Of a stretch of 64,000 nucleotides of DNA, positions 10,259 through 18,304 are shown piece after piece. Each line of letters starts with the position of its first letter. The stretch's first letter is position 1. The stretch covers positions 1 through 64,000 of the forward strand of contig NZ_VANV01000010.1 in NCBI RefSeq assembly GCF_022496765.1. The letters run 5' to 3'. A program made the translations under genes and the position numbers. Under the pieces are notes generated by a model. That model saw nothing but the letters and a program-made list of their open reading frames with translations. It was not told the DNA's origin and did not search any database. This stretch comes from Acidaminobacter sp. JC074 (GTDB lineage Bacteria; Bacillota; Clostridia; Peptostreptococcales; Acidaminobacteraceae).

Positions 10259-10423
10259 AAAAGCCTCCATAATCTATCATTGAGATTAATTATAACATAT
10301 ATCTCAGTTCATTGAGGCATCTAGTATTGGAAATATCAATTCTGATCAAAGCTGTATTGAAAGTTTCAATTAGACAAGCCATGATTGACTCGAGCATAAT
10401 AAGAGTATGATGAAAAAGGAGCT

Positions 10424-11125
10424 ATGATGATAAAAGATGATATTGCTATTTCTACTGCTGCATTTTGCTTATGGGACATTGGGCCTGTTAGAAAACTAAA
10501 GATCTGTGAGGACTTAGGATTTACAAGAATTGTAATAGCTTTTTCTACTATGAAAATGCTCAAACAGTTTGCCAGATCACCAGATTTATGTAAGAAATTA
10601 TCACACTTTGATCATGTGATGATCCATGCACCTTGGTGTGGTATCACATACAAAGACAATAAGATGACCAAAGAAGTATTTAAGAATCTCGAAAAGATAG
10701 GCACCATGGCTTGTGTAGAAGCAGTTATCTTTCACTTTGACTGTATAAGTGATTGGTCGTGTTTTAAAAACTTAACGATGGCTTATTATGTTAAAAATCC
10801 CAATCATGCCAAATGGGAAAATTTCAACCAAGCCATTATTGACCATGACCTTAAAAGTGTCCTAGATATTAACAAGGCCATAAGGTTTGAAAATTACATC
10901 GATTATTATTTAAGTGATTACAGTAAAGAAGTTAAGGCCATTCATGTGAGTGGTTTTGTTGACGACTTGGGAAGAATGCCTATTGTAGAAAGCGGACAAA
11001 TAGAGGTACTTGAAAAAGTAAAAAGCATAAAAGCACCTATAGTCATTGAGGGGCTTTTTTCTCCAGGAGATTTTCAAGGCATCAGAGATGAAATAAAGGT
11101 CATACAAGAAAGCATGGCAGGTTAA
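10424..11125 (+). CDS. TIM-barrel protein, sugar isomerase/endonuclease IV-like
   Basis: A 233-residue protein resembling the xylose-isomerase/AP-endonuclease-2 barrel fold, with conserved-looking strand ends such as M-I-H-A-P-W, V-I-F-H-F-D and A-I-H-V-S-G. Several expected metal ligands are not clearly present, so enzymatic activity is uncertain. There are two adjacent ATG codons. The second (10427) has the better spacing from AAGGAG. It is divergent from the radical SAM gene with no operon partner. Confidence 0.6.
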   Translation: MMIKDDIAISTAAFCLWDIGPVRKLKICEDLGFTRIVIAFSTMKMLKQFARSPDLCKKLSHFDHVMIHAPWCGITYKDNKMTKEVFKNLEKIGTMACVEAVIFHFDCISDWSCFKNLTMAYYVKNPNHAKWENFNQAIIDHDLKSVLDINKAIRFENYIDYYLSDYSKEVKAIHVSGFVDDLGRMPIVESGQIEVLEKVKSIKAPIVIEGLFSPGDFQGIRDEIKVIQESMAG

Positions 11126-11252
11126 TGTAATCTATATGTATTTATAAAATACTATCTTGTAAGGAATCCTTATTAAGGCCTTCTATTTCATGAGATAGGT
11201 GATATAATGTAGGTGTTCGTTATGTAATGATGTATGACAATGGGGGTTATGG

Positions 11253-11726
11253 ATGAACCAAGTAAAAAAATTGAGTATGGTCTTTATGATAGTACTGGTT
11301 ATATTTATCGGATGCCAGCCTGAAGATGCAGGACTTGAATACAAGTATTATAGTCAAGACAAGTTAAAAGATACACTTGATCAGGAATCACCTCTTGTGA
11401 TTTTGGATATTCAAGTAGAAGAGGAGTTTAATGCACATCATATTGATGGTGCAATTGCCACTTATGCCTTTCCAGTAAAAAGTGACCAGGACAAGGCTAA
11501 GCTAGAAGAGCAGTTAGATATGCTTGAAGCTACAGAGGATGATATAGTCATAGTCTGTCCAATGGGACGTATTGGTGCTGAAAGAACCTACCAATATCTT
11601 ATAGAAAAAGGTATTTCAGCTGAAAGGTTGTTTATTTTAGAAGATGGTCAAGCGGGTTGGACAAGTGATATAGAAAATGCTCATAAGACAGATGAAATAG
11701 AAGAAACTGAATCTGACGATACATGA
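11253..11726 (+). CDS. rhodanese-domain lipoprotein
   Basis: 157 residues. An N-terminal lipoprotein signal ends at F-I-G-C (Cys21), so it is tethered outside the membrane. The remainder is one rhodanese domain with the D-I-Q-V-E-E-E-F-N-A-H-H-I-D-G-A signature and an active-site loop C-P-M-G-R-I-G around residue 102. The loop Cys is intact, consistent with persulfide transfer or sulfur trafficking at the cell surface. The acidic C-terminal tail (~20 residues) is outside the domain. Single gene followed by a terminator. Confidence 0.85.
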   Translation: MNQVKKLSMVFMIVLVIFIGCQPEDAGLEYKYYSQDKLKDTLDQESPLVILDIQVEEEFNAHHIDGAIATYAFPVKSDQDKAKLEEQLDMLEATEDDIVIVCPMGRIGAERTYQYLIEKGISAERLFILEDGQAGWTSDIENAHKTDEIEETESDDT

Positions 11727-11760
11727 GGTGCATAGAAGCTGTAGTTTACAGTAAAATATA

Positions 11761-11790
11761 ATGCCATCCTGATAAATAGATGGCATTTTT
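11761..11790. terminator. terminator after rhodanese gene
   Basis: An 8-bp stem ATGCCATC / GATGGCAT with a 10-nt loop and T5. It lies between convergent genes and can act in both directions. Confidence 0.8.
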
Positions 11791-11792
11791 AG

Positions 11793-12134
11793 TTATCTAT
11801 TAGCAGTTTGATAGTGGGTATCAAATACAAGGGGATTGAACTTGACTTCTAATAATAGCCTATCATTTTTTTTAGAAGAAGATACATGAGGAAATACGCT
11901 TATAGTAGAATGAGCATCACTCTTGTCTTTTGAAATACGGTGCGAAGCGATTTCTTTACTGGTGCGTGCTAGGATATCATTGTAGTCATCAGGTTCGATT
12001 TTATATGCATGAAGGTAGTCGTTCAAGCATATGGTGACTCTGTTGGAAAAAGGATGGTAAGTCTTCATTAATAAAAGTAAATCTTTGATGATTTGTGCTG
12101 ATAATCTTTTTACGGTGTCTACATTTGCCTTCAT
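11793..12134 (-). CDS. hypothetical protein, 113 residues
   Basis: I do not recognise the family. The start has AAAGGAG 10 nt upstream, the frame is uninterrupted, and the gene is convergent with the rhodanese gene and shares its terminator. The N-terminal half is predicted helical, and the C-terminal half contains a short beta-like L-L-L-E-V-K-F-N-P-L segment. There is no signal peptide or membrane segment. A real gene is likely from its context and ribosome site. Confidence 0.6.
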   Translation of the reverse strand: MKANVDTVKRLSAQIIKDLLLLMKTYHPFSNRVTICLNDYLHAYKIEPDDYNDILARTSKEIASHRISKDKSDAHSTISVFPHVSSSKKNDRLLLEVKFNPLVFDTHYQTANR

Positions 12135-12284
12135 TTAAGTCTACTCCTTTCTACTCAGAACATATGATTTTGATTGTTTTACTCGCCTTTTTATATTCTA
12201 CTTATTAAGATGATTATAGCAAAGTCACTAGCTCAGTTATAGGATTTTGAAGTAAATTGTTATAATTTTAACAAAATGTTGATT

Positions 12285-12313
12285 TTGACAAATTTCCAAG
12301 CTTGTAGTAGTAT
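12285..12313 (+). promoter_or_regulatory. sigma-A promoter of riboswitch transcript
   Basis: TTGACA at 12285-12290, a 17-nt spacer and TAGTAT at 12308-12313. The expected start near 12320 is only about 6 nt before the aptamer, exactly where a riboswitch leader should begin. Confidence 0.75.
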
Positions 12314-12325
12314 TGTGACGAAGAA

Positions 12326-12390
12326 TTTCGTATAATCCCATTTGTTCGGTTTGGGAGTCTCTACCAGAAACCTAATTTCTGATTACGATA
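12326..12390 (+). promoter_or_regulatory. purine riboswitch aptamer, adenine type
   Basis: A three-way junction matching the purine riboswitch. P1 is TTTCGTA 12326-12332 with TACGATA 12384-12390. J1/2 TAAT follows, P2 is TCCCA / TGGGA, and J2/3 reads GTCTCTACC at 12357-12365. P3 is CAGAAA / TTTCTG. On standard numbering U22, U47, U51 and A52 are all present, the kissing-loop Gs 37-38 (12348-12349) and Cs 60-61 (12371-12372) are conserved, and position 74 is U (12383), which selects adenine over guanine. Loop L3 is two nucleotides shorter than usual. It controls the HD hydrolase gene. Confidence 0.9.
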
Positions 12391-12425
12391 TAGTTTTTAT
12401 TAAAATTATAGGTAATCAGTTTTTT
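12379..12425 (+). terminator. riboswitch-controlled terminator
   Basis: CTGATTAC at 12379-12386 can pair with GTAATCAG at 12412-12419, extended inward by A-T pairs and followed by T6. The 5' arm is also the 3' strand of P3, J3/1 and part of P1. Aptamer and terminator are therefore mutually exclusive, and ligand binding should switch expression on, as in pbuE-type adenine switches. Confidence 0.85.
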
Positions 12426-12439
12426 ATTAGGAGGATTTT

Positions 12440-12982
12440 ATGAGAATAGGTACTTATATCAACACTTACACTAAGAGGAAATTTTGGCCCTTAGATCCAA
12501 GAAAAGAAGAGATTGTACTAGAGGATATCTCACATGCACTCTCTATGATATGTAGAGGAAATGGGCATTACTCACACTTCTACAGTGTTGGTCAGCATTC
12601 GATTAATTGTGCTTATGAAGCAAGAGCCAGGGGACACAGCAAGAGAATACAACTGGCCTGTTTATTACACGATGCCTCTGAGGCTTATTTATCAGACATC
12701 ACAAGACCAGTTAAAAAACACTTGACTGACTATCAAAGAATAGAAAAAAACTTACAGGAGATGATTTATGAAGCCTTTGGCCTAGAGGACTTAAGTGATT
12801 CTGATTATGAAAAAGTCAAACGCATTGACGATGCCATGCTTTCTTATGAAATGAATCTTCTTTTAAACATACCAGATCTAAACGATTTAGAGTTAAAGTT
12901 GGATTATGATTTATCCTTTCGAAGGATGGAAGATGTGAAAAAGGAGTTTATAGTCCTTACAAATAAACTGTCTGTAAAATAA
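12440..12982 (+). CDS. HD-domain hydrolase (YfbR/nucleotidase-like)
   Basis: A 180-residue HD-superfamily phosphohydrolase. Metal ligands visible are His in V-G-Q-H-S, the paired L-L-H-D and a later Asp in R-I-D-D-A. The H-D-A-S-E-A-Y-L-S-D-I-T-R-P-V-K segment is typical of the YfbR/5'-deoxynucleotidase-like group. It lies directly behind an adenine-type riboswitch, so a role in purine (deoxy)nucleotide turnover or adenine salvage is a reasonable inference, but the substrate is not shown by sequence. An AGGAGG site precedes the ATG. The HxlR gene follows after 10 bp and is probably co-transcribed. Confidence 0.85.
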   Translation: MRIGTYINTYTKRKFWPLDPRKEEIVLEDISHALSMICRGNGHYSHFYSVGQHSINCAYEARARGHSKRIQLACLLHDASEAYLSDITRPVKKHLTDYQRIEKNLQEMIYEAFGLEDLSDSDYEKVKRIDDAMLSYEMNLLLNIPDLNDLELKLDYDLSFRRMEDVKKEFIVLTNKLSVK

Positions 12983-12992
12983 AGGAGTCTTT

Positions 12993-13334
12993 ATGGCTAA
13001 GATAAAAGAAGAATACTCTTGCGCATTACTTTTAGCAATGGATTTAGTCGGTGGCAAATGGAAACTTAGAATCCTATGGCATATTGTACATGGTGATAAT
13101 CGTTATTCTTTATTGCAAAAGGGTATACCAGACATTACAGAAAAAATGTTGACAACTCAGTTGCGTGAAATGGAAATTAGCGGTTTGATTCACAGAACTG
13201 TTGTCTGCGAAAAACCTCTGCATGTGGAGTATAGCTTAAATGATGCTTACAAGGAACTTAAAGTTATTGTAGATAGCTTATGTGATTTAGGCAAAGCATA
13301 TGGAAAGAGTAACAGCATAGTCGTTAATGAATAA
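12993..13334 (+). CDS. HxlR-family transcriptional regulator
   Basis: A 113-residue winged-helix protein with the HxlR pattern: C-A-L-L-L-A-M-D-L-V-G-G-K-W-K near the N-terminus (early Cys, G-G-K-W), recognition helix region around I-T-E-K-M-L-T-T-Q-L-R-E-M-E, and wing R-T-V-V-C-E-K-P. These often sense reactive aldehydes or redox state through the first Cys. It lies 10 bp after the HD hydrolase, with AAAGGAG before its ATG, and 93 bp before the VOC gene, which it may regulate. Confidence 0.9.
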   Translation: MAKIKEEYSCALLLAMDLVGGKWKLRILWHIVHGDNRYSLLQKGIPDITEKMLTTQLREMEISGLIHRTVVCEKPLHVEYSLNDAYKELKVIVDSLCDLGKAYGKSNSIVVNE

Positions 13335-13427
13335 CCTACCTACAAAAAAGTAAGTGATTCTCAGATGAAATTCACTTTGATATACTCATAACATCAATCT
13401 AGATGAATATTATAAAAGGAGAGAGTT

Positions 13428-13922
13428 ATGAGTTATCCAAGAAGTTTTTCACATATTGGTTTGTCAGTACCAAACCTAGAACAAGCAGTAGAATTTTACG
13501 AAGAAGTTATGGGATGGTATGTGGTCATGAAGCCCTCGAGAGTTGAGGAAGAGGTAGATACACCTATAGGCATTATGTGCCAAGATGTATTTGGTGAAGG
13601 TTATGAGGATTTTAAAATTGCCCACATGGTAACCTCGGATGGTATTGGCGTTGAACTATTTGAGTTTAAGCAAAATGATAAAATAAGACCAGTTTTTGAT
13701 CATGTTCCTACAGGATTATTTCACTTCTGTGTGCAAGATCCTGATATAGAAGGACTTGTAAATAAAATCGTTGAAAAAGGCGGCAAACAGCGTATGCCTA
13801 TTAGAGAGTACTATCCAGGTGAAAAGCCTTATAGAATGTGTTATGTAGAAGATCCTTTTGGGATTGTTTTCGAAGTATACTCACATTCTTATGAAGTGAC
13901 ATATTCAAGTGGTGCCTATTAG
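13428..13922 (+). CDS. VOC-family (glyoxalase/dioxygenase-like) protein
   Basis: 164 residues with two beta-alpha-beta-beta-beta modules. Module one starts H-I-G-L-S-V-P-N-L-E-Q-A-V-E-F-Y and ends G-V-E-L-F-E-F. Module two starts H-F-C-V-Q-D-P-D-I and ends D-P-F-G-I-V-F-E-V-Y. The His/Glu/His/Glu positions expected for a divalent metal are all present, so a lactoylglutathione-lyase-like or related activity is plausible, with substrate unknown. AAGGAGAG precedes the ATG. The HxlR gene upstream suggests aldehyde-responsive control (inference). Confidence 0.85.
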   Translation: MSYPRSFSHIGLSVPNLEQAVEFYEEVMGWYVVMKPSRVEEEVDTPIGIMCQDVFGEGYEDFKIAHMVTSDGIGVELFEFKQNDKIRPVFDHVPTGLFHFCVQDPDIEGLVNKIVEKGGKQRMPIREYYPGEKPYRMCYVEDPFGIVFEVYSHSYEVTYSSGAY

Positions 13923-13937
13923 TACAAGAAACATTTC

Positions 13938-13980
13938 AAGTTCCTAGTGATTCTAACTCTAGGAACTTTTGTTTTTTTTC
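13938..13980 (+). terminator. terminator after VOC gene
   Basis: Stem AAGTTCCTAG / CTAGGAACTT with an 11-nt loop, then a T-rich tract. Confidence 0.85.
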
Positions 13981-14037
13981 AAATGCCTTATGTTACAATG
14001 GTTAAGAGTGATATTGATAGATATAACGGGAGGATGC

Positions 14038-15522
14038 GTGGCATATACATACGAGCTTGAGGCGATTTTATCTTATGTAGAAAAAAGAGTAAAAGAGAAA
14101 ATCGATTTTACCGACCTTGAAGGTACTTTAAACTATTCATATAGACACATAAGAGGCTTTTTTAAACAAGAGACAGGCATTTCCTTGTCTAAATATATCT
14201 TGACTAGAAAGATTGCCTATTGTGCCAAAGAAATTAAAGAAACGGACAGAAGTCTATTAGATATTGCCTATGCGTACAATCTTGGTTCCTATGATACCTT
14301 CACTAGAGCTTTTAAACGTGAGACTGGTATCAGACCTTCTGACTTTAAGGACTCTCTTTTTGAAATTGGTATCAAACATATCTGTATGGGCATTTATGCA
14401 CCTTCGATTATCTTTAAAGGTAAACCCACATCTGGCTTAGATATAAAAATGTCAGATCAGAAACATGATGCCTGTATCTTGTATGGCGTCTCAAGGGTCT
14501 ATTATGGGAGAAAAAGTGATGGTTTTTTACAGTTTACGCCTTTTCCTATGTGTTTACAGTCTATACTTGACTATTTAGGACAAAGAACCTACTATTCTCA
14601 TATAATGGCTGCAACAGGAGCATCATTTAGACTAACTTGGAACAAGGATATATGGGATTTGAGAGCCGTAGATGAAAGAAACATTTTCGATGATCCTTAT
14701 AAGTCATTTAAAATGGCTTTTGAAATTGTTGGCAGAGATTTTAAGATTATAGATAAAGAGAGTGGGAGCAAAGAAGACTTTATCAAAATGATTCGATCTA
14801 GTATAGACAAAGGCTATCCACTTATTGCACTCGGCCTTGTCGGACCGCCAGATGCGACTGTCATCACAGGCTATAAAGACAATGGACAAACATTGTACGG
14901 TTGGAGTCTGGTACAAGAACATTTGGAGTTTAGAAAAGACATAAAAGTCGATTCATCCGGCTATTTTGAATGTGATAAATGGTGGGAAAATACTGCGGCA
15001 TTAATGTCGATAGGTGACAGGCATTCAGTAGGTTTTACGGTTAAGAAAATGTTTGAAAATGCCTTAGAAATACTGACGAGTGAAGAACTTTTGATTAATG
15101 AAAGAGGGAGCTTTTACAGGGGCCAAGCAGCATATTTTGCAATTATTGAGTCGCTCTCAGATGAGAAGGCATTTTATGATGGGATGCCATACGCTGATTT
15201 AACAAGAAAAGTACTGGCTTTCAGAGATGCAATATCTATGATATGGGATGGTAGATCTTATGGTGCTGGTTATATAGGTTGGCTTGGTAAAGTTCATCTC
15301 GAAATATCTGTTGAGTGTGATCGGTGCAAAGACCACTTACGACAAGTGGTCCAGTCATGTATAAAAATTAATGAGTTATTAGGTGGTTTAAGTGGAGAAA
15401 AAGTAGCCCTGAATTTAAAGAAGTCATCTGTTAGAAAGACTCTTATTACTTATCTGGAAATAGCAAGAAAAAACGAGCTTGAAGCCTCCAGATGGATCAT
15501 GAAAATCATAGAAAAACTCTAG
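14038..15522 (+). CDS. AraC-type HTH fused to a C39/BtrH-like domain
   Basis: 494 residues. The start is taken as GTG at 14038 because GGGAGG lies just upstream. The longer frame would begin inside the preceding terminator. Residues ~1-105 are an AraC/XylS double helix-turn-helix, unusual in being N-terminal. The rest resembles BtrH/peptidase-C39-like proteins: a potential nucleophile Cys in P-M-C-L-Q-S-I-L-D-Y-L-G, then G-Y-P-L-I-A-L-G-L and V-I-T-G-Y-K. It probably binds or processes a small ligand or peptide and controls genes accordingly. The adjacent GyrI-like gene supports a ligand-sensing role. Confidence 0.75.
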   Translation: MAYTYELEAILSYVEKRVKEKIDFTDLEGTLNYSYRHIRGFFKQETGISLSKYILTRKIAYCAKEIKETDRSLLDIAYAYNLGSYDTFTRAFKRETGIRPSDFKDSLFEIGIKHICMGIYAPSIIFKGKPTSGLDIKMSDQKHDACILYGVSRVYYGRKSDGFLQFTPFPMCLQSILDYLGQRTYYSHIMAATGASFRLTWNKDIWDLRAVDERNIFDDPYKSFKMAFEIVGRDFKIIDKESGSKEDFIKMIRSSIDKGYPLIALGLVGPPDATVITGYKDNGQTLYGWSLVQEHLEFRKDIKVDSSGYFECDKWWENTAALMSIGDRHSVGFTVKKMFENALEILTSEELLINERGSFYRGQAAYFAIIESLSDEKAFYDGMPYADLTRKVLAFRDAISMIWDGRSYGAGYIGWLGKVHLEISVECDRCKDHLRQVVQSCIKINELLGGLSGEKVALNLKKSSVRKTLITYLEIARKNELEASRWIMKIIEKL

Positions 15523-15636
15523 ATGGTCAAAAACGTCGAGAAGATCTTAAGCCTCTTGGTTATAATTAATGTAAACCTAGGATAAAGCTTTAAAGCACTT
15601 ATTGGATGTTAAATCTATTATGATTGGAGTTAAGCT

Positions 15637-16113
15637 GTGAAAAATGAAAGATTCTTTTTAGAAAAAACAGAGTTTTATGGTTATGAGTTGCTTGTAGACT
15701 TAAGAAAGATTGGACAAGCTGATTTTAAAGGTTTATGGGCAAGGTTAGATGCTGTAAGTGAAGGCTTGAAATTAGATGAAGATATGTTCTTTATAGGCTA
15801 TGAAGATTATAGGGAAATGACGACTGAGAATAAAACTTTTAAGTATTATGCCATGATACCTAGTAGCTACTTTGATGACATGCCTGAAGGTATGGTTTCT
15901 ATGGTCTTAGAAGAAGGAGAATACATAAAATTTGAAAGTAGATTTCCAACTCATGGTCCAAAAATTTTTCAAAAGGCCTATAAATATTTACATGACAACA
16001 ATATAGATTATGACAATAGATTTGATTTTGAGCTTATTCCAAGAGATTCACATCCTGGAGCTGGTATAGATGAGGATGAATCCCTGCTTTATATTGGACT
16101 CAAGCTAAAATAG
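15637..16113 (+). CDS. GyrI-like small-molecule-binding protein
   Basis: A 158-residue protein of the GyrI-like/AraC effector-binding domain, with the typical Y-Y-A-M-I-P, G-M-V-S-M-V-L-E-E-G-E-Y-I-K-F and F-E-L-I-P segments. No HTH is attached. These domains bind bulky drug-like or hydrophobic molecules. Starts at GTG with TTGGAG upstream. It lies 115 bp after the AraC-type regulator and ends in a terminator. Confidence 0.8.
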   Translation: MKNERFFLEKTEFYGYELLVDLRKIGQADFKGLWARLDAVSEGLKLDEDMFFIGYEDYREMTTENKTFKYYAMIPSSYFDDMPEGMVSMVLEEGEYIKFESRFPTHGPKIFQKAYKYLHDNNIDYDNRFDFELIPRDSHPGAGIDEDESLLYIGLKLK

Positions 16114-16122
16114 ATGGTCTGA

Positions 16123-16150
16123 AGTTCTGATTTTTTCAGGACTTTTTTTT
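16123..16150 (+). terminator. terminator after GyrI-like gene
   Basis: Stem AGTTCTGA / TCAGGACT (one wobble) with T5 loop, followed by a T-run. Confidence 0.85.
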
Positions 16151-16249
16151 GGTAATATTATGTTTATAATAACAGAAATATGGCCCTTCAAGTGATATGA
16201 ATAAAATAGATGATGAAACAAGGTCCGAAAATTATTGTTGATATTATGC

Positions 16250-16278
16250 TTGACATACGTTTTTTTATTTGCTAATAT
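16250..16278 (+). promoter_or_regulatory. sigma-A promoter of ilvBN leader
   Basis: TTGACA at 16250-16255, a 17-nt spacer and TAATAT at 16273-16278, placing the start a few nucleotides before the T-box stem I. Confidence 0.8.
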
Positions 16279-16299
16279 GTATAAAAATTCATATTAAAG

Positions 16300-16552
16300 A
16301 TATTGATGAGAAGGAGTAAGTTACATTTTATGCCTAGAGAGAAGATGGTTGGTGGAAATCTTCGTGAAAATGTTGTTGAAGGTAGTCTCTGAATCGTGTG
16401 CTGAAATAATAGTAGGTTACAACGGCATCCCACCGTTAACAGGGAGCTGGTATCGGAGTAATCCCGTACTGGGCAGAGAGCAAGCAATTTTTGAAATTAG
16501 GTGGTACCGCGAAGTAACTTCGTCCTATGTTGGATGGAGTTTTTATTTTTTT
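16300..16552 (+). promoter_or_regulatory. T-box leader of ilvBN
   Basis: A tRNA-sensing T-box leader. Stem I contains AGTAA at ~16315, helix ACATTTT / AAAATGT, the AGAGAG element, distal stem GAAGAT / ATCTTC and the G-G-T-T-G-G-T-G loop. The conserved T-box sequence AGGTGGTACCGCG is at 16499-16511. The specifier is not certain: following GAA (16378-16380) the candidates are GTA (16382-16384) or GTC (16385-16387), both valine. Uncharged tRNA should allow read-through into ilvB. Confidence 0.93.
16518..16552 (+). terminator. T-box terminator
   Basis: Stem CTTCGTCC / GGATGGAG with wobbles, a 6-nt loop and a T-rich tail. It begins 7 nt after the conserved T-box sequence, whose pairing forms the competing antiterminator. 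Confidence 0.8.
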
Positions 16553-16676
16553 GAATAAAGGTAATACTTGAATTTCTTTTGAAGGCTTAAACAAACTTGA
16601 CTGAAATTTCAAATTGTTTTGACAATGAAAAATAGAAATATTAAACTGGGAGAAATACATTTTATTGGAGGGAATT

Positions 16677-18296
16677 ATGAAGGTTGCAAATGCTATCGTA
16701 AAACATTTAGAAAAAGAGAAGATTACAACGGTATTTGGTTACCCTGGCGGTGCGGTTATTGCCTTGTATGATGAATTAAGAAAGTCAGACATTAAACATG
16801 TCCTGGTAAGAAATGAGCAATCTGCCGTCCACTACGCCAGTGGCTATGCAAGAGAGTCATCTAGTGTAGGTGTCTGTATAGCAACTTCAGGTCCAGGTGC
16901 GACGAATCTGATAACAGGTATTGCCACAGCTTATATGGATTCCATTCCAATTGTTATCATCACAGGTCAGGTACATTCAGACTTAATAGGTACCGATGCT
17001 TTTCAAGAGGCAGATATTACTGGAGCAACTCAACCATTTACAAAACATAGTTACTTGTTAAGAAGAGGGGAGGATATATCAAAGGTTCTTAATGAAGCCT
17101 TTCATATTGCATCTTCTGGTAGACCGGGTCCTGTATTAATAGACATTCCATCGGATGTTTTTAGTGAGAAGGTTACATATGAACCGGATTATGCAATAGA
17201 CATTCAGGGTTATAAGCCTACAACGGTAGGCCATAAAGGACAGATAAAACGTTCACTTAACAAGTTAAAAAACGCTGAACGCCCTTTGATATTTGCAGGA
17301 GGTGGTGTGGTCTCTTCTGATGCTAAAGAGGAACTTAGAACATTTGCAGAAAGCAACAGATTGCCTGTTGTCTGTTCTCTAATGGGACTTGGTGCATTCG
17401 ATCATGCTTCTGAATTATATTGCGGTCTAGTAGGCAGTCATGGTAACTTGCTTGCTAATGATCTCTTCTTATCAGCCGATGTTATTTTAATATTTGGTGC
17501 TAGAATGTCTAATAGAGCCATGCATAAACTGGATGAACTAAACTCAGATGTAGTCATTATACATGTGGATGTAGACCCTGCAGAAATCAGTAAAAACCTT
17601 TCTGCCACCATACCTGTTGTAGGTGATGCAAAGAATATCTTAGATGCCTTTAATGCAAAAGGTCTTCAACTAGACACCAGTGAGTGGTTAAAGTCTATAG
17701 AGAAAAGAAGGTTTGATAATCTAATCGATACAGATGATAATATGGGTTTGGTTTCGCCAAAACGTTTTATGAAACACCTATCTGACCAGCTTTCTGATTC
17801 CTCTGTAGTTGTTGCTGATGTTGGTCAAAATCAGTTTTGGACCACTCGAAATATTGAGGTAATCAAGGATCGAAAGTTTATGACTTCTGGTGGTTTAGGT
17901 ACAATGGGGTATTCACTTCCAGCCTCATTAGGCGCCAAACTTTCTTGTCCAGAAAAACAAGTAATTTGTACAATCGGTGATGGGGGCATCCAAATGTGCT
18001 TAGGTGAGCTTGCAGTTTTATCAGAGCAAAAGCTTGGTGTCAAACTGATCATCTTTAAGAACTCGAGACTTGGTATGGTAAGAGAACTTCAGGATAATAT
18101 ATATGGTAAAAACAGGGCCTTTGGCGTTCATTTAGACTTTGAAGTTGACTTTGTTCAACTAGGGAAAGCATATGGTATCAAAGGTTATAGGATTGAATCT
18201 GATGATGAAATAGAAAACGTTGTAGAGGCTCTACTTAAGGATGATGAACCATGTATCGTAGAATGTATGGTTAGTCCTGAGTACGCCACATTGTAG
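16677..18296 (+). CDS. ilvB: acetolactate synthase large subunit
   Basis: 539 residues, ThDP-dependent. It condenses pyruvate to acetolactate, or pyruvate plus 2-oxobutyrate, for valine/leucine/isoleucine synthesis. N-terminal catalytic Glu in R-N-E-Q (~47), F-G-Y-P-G-G at residue ~20, and a C-terminal ThDP/Mg motif G-D-G-G-I-Q-M...N-S-R-L-G-M-V. The start is ATG 16677, since GGAGGG lies just before it. T-box controlled and paired with the small subunit 8 bp downstream. No ilvC, ilvD or leu genes are near. Confidence 0.95.
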   Translation: MKVANAIVKHLEKEKITTVFGYPGGAVIALYDELRKSDIKHVLVRNEQSAVHYASGYARESSSVGVCIATSGPGATNLITGIATAYMDSIPIVIITGQVHSDLIGTDAFQEADITGATQPFTKHSYLLRRGEDISKVLNEAFHIASSGRPGPVLIDIPSDVFSEKVTYEPDYAIDIQGYKPTTVGHKGQIKRSLNKLKNAERPLIFAGGGVVSSDAKEELRTFAESNRLPVVCSLMGLGAFDHASELYCGLVGSHGNLLANDLFLSADVILIFGARMSNRAMHKLDELNSDVVIIHVDVDPAEISKNLSATIPVVGDAKNILDAFNAKGLQLDTSEWLKSIEKRRFDNLIDTDDNMGLVSPKRFMKHLSDQLSDSSVVVADVGQNQFWTTRNIEVIKDRKFMTSGGLGTMGYSLPASLGAKLSCPEKQVICTIGDGGIQMCLGELAVLSEQKLGVKLIIFKNSRLGMVRELQDNIYGKNRAFGVHLDFEVDFVQLGKAYGIKGYRIESDDEIENVVEALLKDDEPCIVECMVSPEYATL

Positions 18297-18304
18297 AGGT
18301 GATT

